Assembly: GCA_024276275.1 (NCBI GenBank)
Contig: JAJRXM010000060.1
Location: 1 to 64,000, forward strand
Source: Candidatus Zixiibacteriota bacterium
GTDB taxonomy: Bacteria > Zixibacteria > MSB-5A5 > GN15 > FEB-12
Direction of reading: 5' to 3'
Length of the DNA stretch: 64,000 nt
In this document: piece after piece, positions 56,123 to 64,000 of the stretch
How the letters are laid out: every line of letters begins with the position of its first letter
Position numbering within the stretch: position 1 is the first letter of the stretch
Made by a program: the position numbers and the translations under genes
Notes under the pieces: model-generated
Database searches by the model: none
What the model saw: only the letters and a program-made list of their open reading frames with translations
What the model was told of the DNA's origin: nothing

Positions 56123-58159
56123 TTAGTTTATAAAATACCAACTGAATCCATAATAGGAGTATTGTCCTAAATTAGTATAGTTATCAGGATTGGGTTGATA
56201 GAGCTGAATTGAGTTTTGGAAAATATAATAAAAACGAAATCTCTTTAAATTAAATGCGAGACCTGTATTAACAACTATATTATCGCCAAGTTCTGCATTA
56301 AAGTATCCCGTATAAGGACCGGAATAGATAGCCTCGCCATATAAATATAAATCAATCCATTTCTGTTTCCAGTAATGATGCAACTCTCCTCCAAAAAACA
56401 ATTGGTATGCCGGTTGGTATGCCCGTATGTCGGCTCTTTTAAAATCAATGAAGTGATAGGCACCACCGAGTGAGATATTGAGTATATCATTCAACGAGAG
56501 CTTTTGTTTCAATTGTAAATCGGCGAATTTGATATCGGAATTTTTTGGAGAAAAAAGTTTCAAAGAGGTAGCATCAATAACTGTGTCAGCATAGTACCAG
56601 TCAATCCCGTCATTTAAAATACCGCCGGTAGCAGTAAAACGAAGATTGTTTTTTAGAGAGCCGTATTCATACAAAAAAGAACCTACAAGCTGTTTTTCAG
56701 ATAAAAGATATTTATTACCTACATCGGCATAATCTGTATTGGAAGTATAAATTGCTGCTTTTTGCAATTTGAGGTTCACATCGTGCATCAAGGGAGCTTT
56801 TTCAGAGTAGCCGACAGACAACATCATAAAATTATGATCAGAGTACTTTTGATAGACTAGTGATGTAAATGGAAGAAATTTATATTCTTCATTATAAATT
56901 GTACCTGCCGTAGCTCCGAAAGAACTGCTTTCGTTCTTTTGCATGAGCGAAAATAACGCTTTGCCCGATTTTTCGGAATCATCATCAAAACCGTCTGTCT
57001 GTTTGAGATATGAATATGATAGTTCAGACTTTATTAGTTTGCTTCCCCAAAGAGATTCTCTGGTAAATTTTACTTCATTTCCGAAAAAATTAAATCTTCC
57101 TTTATAGGCAACATCTATATTTGAGTTTTGTTTTAGATATGCATATCCAAGTTGATATTTTGTTGTTCGAGATTCGTTCAGTTTTTCAATTGCGAGAAAA
57201 CCGTTTCGGTCGGTTCGGTTACGGGCAATATATGCTCCGCTTAAAGATGATGCCGATTTATAGGTCCCTTTTCGTCTGTATGTATTACCGGAAGCATTAA
57301 GATAGTAGGAATCATTTAAAGGTATCAGAGTTCTGCCGGCATATTGATAACTATTATCATCGGTTCTATTTCTCAAACCGGTTGTGTTTCTATAATCTAC
57401 CGAGATATCAACTTCTTTACCGTCTGAAAATAATTTAGTATATCCACCTCGAGTGTTAGCAAAATCATAGGCACCTTTATTGACCTGTAACCGAATTTCC
57501 GGTTCTATTGAAGTAGGTTGATTTGGAACTGTGACAAGAGTCGCTATTGATTGGTTGCCACCAAAAAGTTGTCCGGCCCCACCCGGAAGGATATAAATAT
57601 CTTTGGTCAAGCCGATAGGAATATCATTAAAATCAACTAACCCGTCCGGTTCAATAATATGTTCAAAAGGTGAAAGAGCCGTACCGTTTGATATAACATT
57701 GAGACGATTGCCCGAAAGTCCAAACGGTCTGACAGTTTTCCGCAAAGGTGTTTGTTGGTAATCTTGCACAAAGTACGAAGGGTCTATCTTAAAAAAACCG
57801 CCGGCATCTTTTGCAAATGTTCTGGTTATCTCTGTTGTCGAGTTTAATCTGGGATGCAAAAATGTAGTGACAAGTGAATCATAAAACGAAAAATATGATT
57901 TAACTTCTTTGACTACTTCACTTTCTTTTTGATTTTCTTTTATTTTCGCCTGTCTATTTAGAAATTGTTGGTATGCTCTTTATGCCGCTGTTAAGGTGTC
58001 AACATCTATTCCGGTTGTATCAAACAGTAACGAATCTGTAATTGTCGTATCGACAAGTGTTGAATCTGCGATAGGTACTACATCCGTTGAATCTACAATA
58101 TCATCGGCAATAATTGTACTAGCAAAGAGAATTGATATAAGAAAGAGATATTTTAACAC
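56123..58159 (-). CDS. TonB-type outer-membrane barrel protein, interrupted by in-frame TAA
   Basis: One 678-codon frame with a TAA at codon 60 (57982-57980). It starts at GTG 58159, overlapping the ECF gene stop; GAGGG is upstream and the product starts with a signal peptide (YLFLISILFASTIIA) and a low-complexity Asp/Thr/Ser spacer. After the stop come a coiled KIKENQKESEVVKEV stretch and a plug-like region (NRLNVISNGTALSPFEHI, IYILPGGAGQLFGGNQSIATL), then a barrel rich in Tyr strands ending SYYGFSWYF. The stop lies at TLTAA-x-RAYQQF, where Glu would read naturally as an amphipathic helix. Substrate unknown. Confidence 0.75.
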
Positions 58160-58686
58160 AACGCCCTCTGCTCCTTTTTGCAAAAGGAAATCATTGACGG
58201 AAACAAGAGTGTAAATAAAACCATATTACTCCCTACAGAAATTAACGACCAAAAAGAACTGATATAAAACCTTTCCCAAAACGGTTGAAAAAGCCAGCTG
58301 TCGACTATATTTACCGGGATAAAAAAAGCGAGCGTACAAAAAAATGAAAAAAGTGGTATTGAAAAATATAGTTTCAAGTTAGTGATTTCGTTTCCGTAGA
58401 TTGAAAAATAGGCAGCTCCAATCAGTCCCGAAAAAGAAGCTCCGACAATTTGTGCGGTCATTACAGGCAATGCCGCCGGACCGAACGGCGAAAAAAATGT
58501 CGACAACCCCATTCCAAAAGCTCCGACCAGCATACCGGGTATTGCTCCCCACATAAAACCTGCTATAAAGACTATGAAAAAAATTAAATTAACATTTGGA
58601 AGCATTGCGGTAGCCAGGGACAATACATAAATAAGTGCTGCAAATAATCCAATCCGTGGAATCAAACGCAACTCTTTAGGTGTCAT
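58153..58686 (-). CDS. ECF transporter S component-like membrane protein
   Basis: 177 residues, five to six hydrophobic helices. VIFIAGFMWGAIPGMLVGAFGMGLSTFFSPFGPAALPVMTAQIVGA is typical of substrate-binding (S) components of energy-coupling-factor transporters, with the pattern AGFMWG...G. Substrate, probably a vitamin or metal, not assignable; no ECF A/A'/T genes are here. Start overlaps the metalloprotease stop as ATGA. Confidence 0.78.
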   Translation of the reverse strand: MTPKELRLIPRIGLFAALIYVLSLATAMLPNVNLIFFIVFIAGFMWGAIPGMLVGAFGMGLSTFFSPFGPAALPVMTAQIVGASFSGLIGAAYFSIYGNEITNLKLYFSIPLFSFFCTLAFFIPVNIVDSWLFQPFWERFYISSFWSLISVGSNMVLFTLLFPSMISFCKKEQRALC

Positions 58687-60845
58687 CGTATAACCGCTAT
58701 TTTAGTTTTCTCTTCTATTAATACCTTACCGTCAATATCATCTTCTAAAATCCGAACATAAGCTAAATAAACACCTGAGGCAACATCACTGCCACTTTGA
58801 TTTTTCATATCCCATTCGGCTGTAAAAGTTCTTAAGGTATTATCGTCGTTATTTTCGATTGAACGAACGTGTTCCCCGTTTGTATTGTAAATATCAATCA
58901 CCATAACTGTTTTGAATAAATCTATACTTATTAAGATAGTATCCGATTGTGAGGGGTTAGTAGATTCTACGATATAAGTAGAGTCGCTCGGTAGTTCAAA
59001 CAAAAACTTTACGGTCTTATCAATCATCTCATTTATAACGGCAGGATTCGGATAAGGGTAAAATATTTTTGAGGCTTTTGTCGCACTAAAAAAAGAAGTG
59101 TCAACCGTAGATGTGTCCATAAAATTTAAAACTCCAAAACCAACATCATAGTCGTTACCGGTATAAAAATGTCGATTCGATGATGCCGGCGTAAAGACAA
59201 AAGTCATAGAATTATACTGCGACGGGCTAAGAATATCCAATCCTATTGCCGAGGCAGCAGGAAGAATTGAGGTGTCAACATCTATCGAGTCGTAAAAATA
59301 TTTATATTCATATATAATGCTTAACCCCCAAGCATTAGAAAATGAGGGAGTAAGTCCTAATATAAATTTCAGGACATCAACAGAGTCTGTACATGTAAAG
59401 GTATCAACATATAAAACATCATAGGTATCCAGTGATGTTACCTCGGTTGAATCGCTGCAAGTAGGAAATGTGCCGTTGTTACATACCCAATATGTGGTAT
59501 CAAAAACAGCAGTAGAATCTGAGCATTTATATACATCCACAAGATGGTCAATATTTTTTAGCGTCATATAAAAAGCACTATTATGAGTCGGGTTAAAAGA
59601 ATTGTTTGTATTTCCCTGGACAATTACGGGAAACTGATTCTCTACTCGAATACTGCCGTCTACTACATTATCACTAAATTCAACAGTATAAAAATCTTTT
59701 TCTTCATATCCGACACCTGCAGGTGCCAGTTTTGCCCTGCTTCCTGTAAAATAATTCCAAAGAGCAAACTCGGCAAATGCCGATTCATACGACTCTGTAC
59801 TTGCTGTTGCTGAGTCAATGACCTCACCGACTACTGTAAGAAAATCAGGTCCGGGTCCATATTAACCGCATTTAGTCCAAATTGATTTAACAATATCCCT
59901 GTCAAACTTCTGAGATAAAAACATAGGGAAAATAGCAGAAGCATACGGATGTAAATCACCTCCTGAAAAGAATTGTTGAATTGATGCTCCGGGGTCATTA
60001 AAGAAAAAAGGAAGGTAAGTATAGTAATCATTAATATTATCGTAAACTTCTTCTTCCATCCAAACAGATGACATTTCCATCCAGGCTTTACCGTCTACAG
60101 CATTTGAAACAATTTCAGATTCTGTAAAATCAATACTGAATTGCACCATGTGAAAAAATTCGTGAGCTGCTGTTACTCGTATGGCATCTAAAGGACGAGA
60201 CCTATAAGCGGTAAACTCACTATAATCACTTTCTAATTCTATATATGCAGTAGATAAAGTATCACCGTTCGGCATTTCCATTACGGAGTCAGGATATGTT
60301 AAACCAAAAAGAGGAATATCAAAATCGACTAAATAAACATCATACCTTTCATCACCTCCGGAGACATAAAAGGAATCATGTATCGGCTCTGTAAAACCGA
60401 GAGTATCAATAATATGATTGTATACATCATCAAAAATTTGTGCGACAGAATCGACAAATCCGGAAGCACCACCCGGAACACCGTTGTAAACCGCATGAGT
60501 ACCGCTTGATGTATAGTGAATCATAAACTTACCGGAAGGTGAAATAATAGAATCGGTGAGATAGTTGGGACGTTCAAACAACTGTACACCGGTTGATTTT
60601 ATTATCTGTTTATCAAATTTATAGAATTGTTGCTTTAACTCCGAGGCAGCAGACATACCACATTTAATCGGAACATCATTCAGTTCATATTGATCGGCAA
60701 AAGAAGCCGATTGAGACTGAGAAAGTTGTCCGCTCAAAAACATATAATTTTCAATAATTTCATGTTGTTTTTCAACAGACAATTCAGATGCGGATACTAT
60801 GGTACAACCAAAACAAAATATAACAGATAAGATATATTTTTTCAA
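58683..60845 (-). CDS. Secreted zinc metalloprotease (MXAN_6640-like), interrupted by in-frame TAA
   Basis: 721-codon frame with TAA at codon 328 (59864-59862). Start is a TTG at 60845 after GAGGTGG; the signal peptide is SVIFCFGCTIVSA. The zinc-binding HEFFH (VTAAHEFFHMVQFSIDF) is near residue 228. The stop falls in SIWTKCG-x-YGPGPDFL, where homologues likely have Glu; the same frame then runs without another stop through SAFAEFALWNYFTGSRAKL to a FlgD-like beta-sandwich ending (FTAEWDMKNQSGSDVASGVYLAYV). Layout matches MXAN_6640-family putative proteases. ATG at 59567 is an internal Met. Confidence 0.78.
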
Positions 60846-60852
60846 AGCCACC

Positions 60853-61680
60853 TCAATTTTTATCAGTTTTTTCAAGCAAAATTTCAAAATACTTATACGG
60901 AACCTTTTGCGACCCGACCGAACCATGCCGTCCGTCTAAACCATGAAAATCAGAACCACCGGTAATAAATAGACGAAAACGGTCTGCTAAATGTTTATAT
61001 CGGTCAACATCTGCCATTTTATGGCTGGAATGATACGCTTCGATACCATCCAATCCTAGTTCTACCAGTTCTTCAAGATATTTTTCTTTATTATTTATAC
61101 CGGGATGTGCCAAAACTACGACACCACCGGCATTATGCACTAAATCAATAGCATCTTTTGGAGTAAAGTTTTCTTTCGCTACATACGCAGGACCGTTGTC
61201 CCCTATATATTTATGAAACGCCTCTTCATAAAAAGATATTTGTTTAGTGCGATGCAGTGCCTGAGCAATATGAGGTCGTCCTACTACTGAACCATCAGCT
61301 GTCTGTTCAACATCTGCGTAAGTAAGTTGTAGCCCTAATCCATTTAATTTTTCAACCATTTTTAAGCCACGTTCTTTTCGTTTTACCTGAAACTCTTGTA
61401 AAGCAGAACTAAACTCCCGAGATTCTGCATCAAATAAGTATGCCAGTAAGTGCATATCTCCGTCTTCCAAAGAAACAGAAAGTTCAACACCTGAAAGCAA
61501 TATCGGATCATCAGGAGTAAGCATTTCTTTTATTGCTAAATACCCGTCAATTGTATCATGGTCGGTAACGGCAAAAGCACCAAGCTTTTTACTCCGAACT
61601 ATAGCAAGAAGTTCCGAAGGAGTTTTGGCACCGTCAGAACAGTTAGTATGCATGTGTAAATCAATATATTGTTTTTTCAA
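60853..61680 (-). CDS. PHP-domain nuclease/phosphatase (TrpH/RNase AM-like)
   Basis: 275 residues. IDLHMHTNCSDG, AVTDHDTIDG, GGVVVLAHPGIN and ITGGSDFHG are the metal ligands of the TrpH/RNase AM family, which hydrolyses nucleoside 3',5'-bisphosphates or RNA 5' ends. Located 25 bases after the formiminotransferase gene and 7 before the metalloprotease. Confidence 0.87.
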   Translation of the reverse strand: MKKQYIDLHMHTNCSDGAKTPSELLAIVRSKKLGAFAVTDHDTIDGYLAIKEMLTPDDPILLSGVELSVSLEDGDMHLLAYLFDAESREFSSALQEFQVKRKERGLKMVEKLNGLGLQLTYADVEQTADGSVVGRPHIAQALHRTKQISFYEEAFHKYIGDNGPAYVAKENFTPKDAIDLVHNAGGVVVLAHPGINNKEKYLEELVELGLDGIEAYHSSHKMADVDRYKHLADRFRLFITGGSDFHGLDGRHGSVGSQKVPYKYFEILLEKTDKN

Positions 61681-61705
61681 AATAAATTTTTCATAGTCAT
61701 GTCAG

Positions 61706-63202
61706 TTATCCAAAACAACTTTCTACCCGAGTTTTAATTCTTGCTGCAATTGCATTGCCTTTTGTAATAATCTGTTTTGTTTCTTTAGTCAGTTTTTCGA
61801 CAAATGCTTTATCCTGCAAAGAGGTCAAATTTATCCTGACATTATATCCGGCACCCTCAATTGCCGCCATTGCCATTAGTCCGGCAACTCCTGCATCTGT
61901 AACAGAATTTTCATTCCCTTTGTTCGCTACTATTTCAGCCATTTTTAAAACTTCAAGAGATTTTTGCATTACAGTCAAAGGTACCATCGAAGCATTTTTT
62001 GTTGCCTCTTCAATTTTGGCATCATCTTTTGTTTTGAAAGCATCCATCACTTTGTTAAATGCTTCCATATCGGTAACAATTAAAGTTTCCAATTCGTCTT
62101 TAAGCGGGTCACACTTGTCCCTTATTTCAGTAAGCTCATCTTTAACATCGGCATATTGTTTTTTCCCGACTGTCAATCGACAAACCATAGCAGATAATGC
62201 CGAAGCTAAAGCACCTGCCGAGGCGGCTACAGAACCACCACCCGGAGCAGGAGATGATGAAGCGACTTCGTCGTAGAAAGTATCACCGCCACCGCCTGAT
62301 GCGGCACCCTTAAGTTGTTCTTCTAAAATCTGCTCTTTGGAAAACCCTTCAAACTGCAGATAAAAATCAGAGACATCAACCAATGCATCGTTTGGAACCA
62401 GTCCGATAATTTCGGATGAGGTAACATTAACACCATATCGGGCTGCTTCTGATTTTATCGTTTCAAAAACTCTAAAAATCGGGGTCTTGGTATAGTTAAC
62501 TAAGTTCATAGAAATCTGTACTTGGTCACGCTCTTTGATTTCAAATCCGAGAGCTTTAACAAAACGGTAGCCGCCCTTGATTGACCTAATTGCGTCAGCA
62601 ATATTATCGGCAATCCATTTTTTGTTTGTATCTAAATAAACGTTGAATGCAACCAAAGGAAAACGAACACCGACAGCAGTTGCACCGGCTTGCAAATTCA
62701 TCTTTGACGGACCGTAATCCGGTTTACGAGACGGGTCGGTTTCAATAGAGTCTCTGATACCTTCGTATTCGCCTTTTCGAACTTTCGCTAGATTTTTTCT
62801 TTTCGGAGAGGTAGCGGCATCTTCATACAAATAAATAGGAATTTGCAATGCATCGCCGACTTTTTTACCAAGCTTATGAGCAAGTTCAACTGAGTCTTCG
62901 ATAGTCATATCACCTAGCGGAATGAACGGACAGACATCACATGCTCCCATACGAGGATGCTCTCCTGAATGTTTTGTCATGTCAATCAACTCGGACGCTT
63001 TTTTAATACCGCGAAAAGCAGCATCAACAACAAGTTTTGGGTCACAGACAAATGTAACAACAGCTCTGTTATGGTCAGGGTCCATTTCGTGGGCTAAAAG
63101 TACAACACCTTCTTCTTCGGTGATTGCTTTACAAATTGCTTCGATAACTTCAGGACGACGTCCCTCAGAAAAATTAGGTACACATTCGACAAGTTTTGCC
63201 AT
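61706..63202 (-). CDS. ftcD: Glutamate formiminotransferase / formiminotetrahydrofolate cyclodeaminase fusion
   Basis: 498 residues from the ATG at 63202 (GGAGT upstream). Residues 1-300 are the formiminotransferase: KLVECVPNFSEGRRPEVIEAI and the metal/folate DMTKHSGEHPRMGACDVCPFIPL. Residues 310-498 are the cyclodeaminase: VASSSPAPGGGSVAASAGALASALSAMVC and NASMVPLTVMQKSLEVL. Converts formiminoglutamate and tetrahydrofolate to 5,10-methenyl-THF and ammonia, linking histidine breakdown to one-carbon pools. Its usual hut partners are not in the window. Confidence 0.92.
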   Translation of the reverse strand: MAKLVECVPNFSEGRRPEVIEAICKAITEEEGVVLLAHEMDPDHNRAVVTFVCDPKLVVDAAFRGIKKASELIDMTKHSGEHPRMGACDVCPFIPLGDMTIEDSVELAHKLGKKVGDALQIPIYLYEDAATSPKRKNLAKVRKGEYEGIRDSIETDPSRKPDYGPSKMNLQAGATAVGVRFPLVAFNVYLDTNKKWIADNIADAIRSIKGGYRFVKALGFEIKERDQVQISMNLVNYTKTPIFRVFETIKSEAARYGVNVTSSEIIGLVPNDALVDVSDFYLQFEGFSKEQILEEQLKGAASGGGGDTFYDEVASSSPAPGGGSVAASAGALASALSAMVCRLTVGKKQYADVKDELTEIRDKCDPLKDELETLIVTDMEAFNKVMDAFKTKDDAKIEEATKNASMVPLTVMQKSLEVLKMAEIVANKGNENSVTDAGVAGLMAMAAIEGAGYNVRINLTSLQDKAFVEKLTKETKQIITKGNAIAARIKTRVESCFG

Positions 63203-63219
63203 TTTATACTCCGTATGAC

Positions 63220-64000
63220 TTATGCAGTCAAAAATTTTTGTTTTAAGCCCCATGCAAGCAGGGGAATCATTATTTCATGATGTCCGACAAAATTAAATCC
63301 ATTTCCGGCATCTTTTGTCGGTCGGTTTAATATATTTTCAGATGGTCGGTAGTGCGTAATCATATCAAAATTTGCTGTAGTAAGTGCGTTCTTCCCTTTT
63401 GAAAGATTACGTGCGACTGTCAATGCTTTTAAAAATATCTCGGGCAACAAAACCGCCGAGCCGATATTGGCAAGTACTCCCCCACGGTTTATATCTTTAC
63501 ATATTGTTGCCATAATTCTAAAATCGATATGCGATGCTTCTCCGATTTTGGCAGCATCATAATTGTCATGTTGTGCAATCGTGTCGGTACCTATACCGAC
63601 ATGAATTGTCGCAGGACAACCGAGTTTATCTGCCTGTGCAAAAATAGAAAGCTCTCTATGTTTAGCTTTGCGGTCATTGATATATTTGCCTCCTGCTTCA
63701 CCTAAGCCAATTTTTTCATGCGAGGCAAGTAATACAATTTCTGAAAACATTTGAGCAGTTTCTTTCACCATGCCAAAAGAACCGTCAGCAAGCCCGGCTT
63801 GTACATCTTCAGATGTTCCACCATAAAAAGCAAGTTCCATATCATGAATCAATCCCGCACAATTAAATGAAACCCCAGTAACTATTTCCAGCTTCATTAA
63901 ATCTATCAGCACAGGTGTCAAGCCGACTTTAATAGTATGAGCTCCCAGCAATAACTGAAACGGTTTGTTTTTCATTCTCGCTTTGTAAGTCAATTGAATA
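63220..64000 (-). CDS. Deoxyhypusine-synthase-like protein (partial at window edge)
   Basis: At least 257 codons, open to the right window edge; the real start is probably beyond 64000, so this is the C-terminal part. LLLGAHTIKVGLTPVLIDLMK, NCAGLIHDMELAFYGGTSEDVQ, DGSFGMVKETAQM and HVGIGTDTIAQH resemble the deoxyhypusine-synthase-like family found in many bacteria lacking eIF5A; the role is unresolved. It is 17 bases upstream of ftcD and likely co-transcribed. Confidence 0.65.
   Translation of the reverse strand, partial: IQLTYKARMKNKPFQLLLGAHTIKVGLTPVLIDLMKLEIVTGVSFNCAGLIHDMELAFYGGTSEDVQAGLADGSFGMVKETAQMFSEIVLLASHEKIGLGEAGGKYINDRKAKHRELSIFAQADKLGCPATIHVGIGTDTIAQHDNYDAAKIGEASHIDFRIMATICKDINRGGVLANIGSAVLLPEIFLKALTVARNLSKGKNALTTANFDMITHYRPSENILNRPTKDAGNGFNFVGHHEIMIPLLAWGLKQKFLTA

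Noticed and set aside
58683-59567. An independent protein starting at ATG 59567
   Set aside because: It is an internal methionine of the metalloprotease reading frame; 98 codons upstream to the TAA are open and continuous in sense.
1-64000. Global reassignment of TGA to Gly or TAA to Glu
   Set aside because: Both codons end many genes at operon overlaps (for example KorA TGA over korB start, nuoM TGA over the glutaredoxin start), so a genome-wide recoding would run them together.

Overview
The window is AT-rich bacterial chromosome from a Gram-negative organism with an outer membrane. It carries beta-barrel receptors, lipoproteins and secreted proteins with FlgD/T9SS-like C-terminal domains (FPNPY motif), and a subtilase ending in paired dockerin-like repeats. 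That mix resembles uncultured FCB-group bacteria such as Zixibacteria, but this is a guess from gene style. No rRNA, tRNA, CRISPR array, prophage or intact insertion sequence was seen.

Layout. 1-4.8 kb: a secreted protein, an intergenic repeat cluster, a citryl-CoA lyase and a lipoprotein. 5.1-12.0 kb: one tight operon for a 2-oxoacid:ferredoxin oxidoreductase (delta, alpha, beta, gamma) with NuoE/NuoF/NuoG-like electron-transfer subunits and a polyferredoxin, headed by a P-loop NTPase. 12.1-21 kb: a TonB-dependent receptor, a second repeat cluster, a partner-switching module (STAS protein, anti-sigma kinase, SpoIIE phosphatase), a Nudix hydrolase and a bactofilin-like/barrel protein. 21-34.9 kb: a histidine kinase, a Ser/Thr kinase with TPRs, a tiny peptide gene downstream of a PqqD-M50-HlyD fusion protease, a ClC channel, an oxidoreductase, a secreted helical protein, a truncated sensor and purF. 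35-37.8 kb: a secreted subtilase. 37.9-52.5 kb (minus): a complete 14-subunit complex I operon, nuoA to nuoN, with a glutaredoxin gene between nuoM and nuoN. 52.7-64 kb (minus): a tightly packed operon running from a deoxyhypusine-synthase-like protein through formiminotransferase-cyclodeaminase, two PHP proteins, a secreted metalloprotease, an ECF S component, a TonB-type barrel, an HD protein and an MFS transporter to a Janus-like protein.

Two observations stand out. First, a 24-codon gene at 25804-25878 (minus), with a near-perfect Shine-Dalgarno and its own terminator, encodes a peptide containing LEERIAP. It lies just downstream of a protein that fuses a PqqD-like peptide-binding domain, an M50 protease and an HlyD adaptor; this looks like a minimal peptide processing and export system. 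Second, six genes on both strands are each cut by exactly one in-frame stop (four TAA, two TGA) with the frame fully open on both sides. Where the family motif predicts the residue it is Glu or Gly, so every case fits a single G-to-T change (GAA to TAA, GGA to TGA) on the coding strand. This could be sequence error from oxidative damage, a G:C-to-T:A mutator lineage, or nonsense suppression; sequence alone cannot decide.

Metabolically, the KOR operon makes or consumes reduced ferredoxin and probably exchanges electrons with NADH, complex I takes NADH into a quinone chain, and citryl-CoA lyase and KOR are both steps of a reversible TCA cycle.
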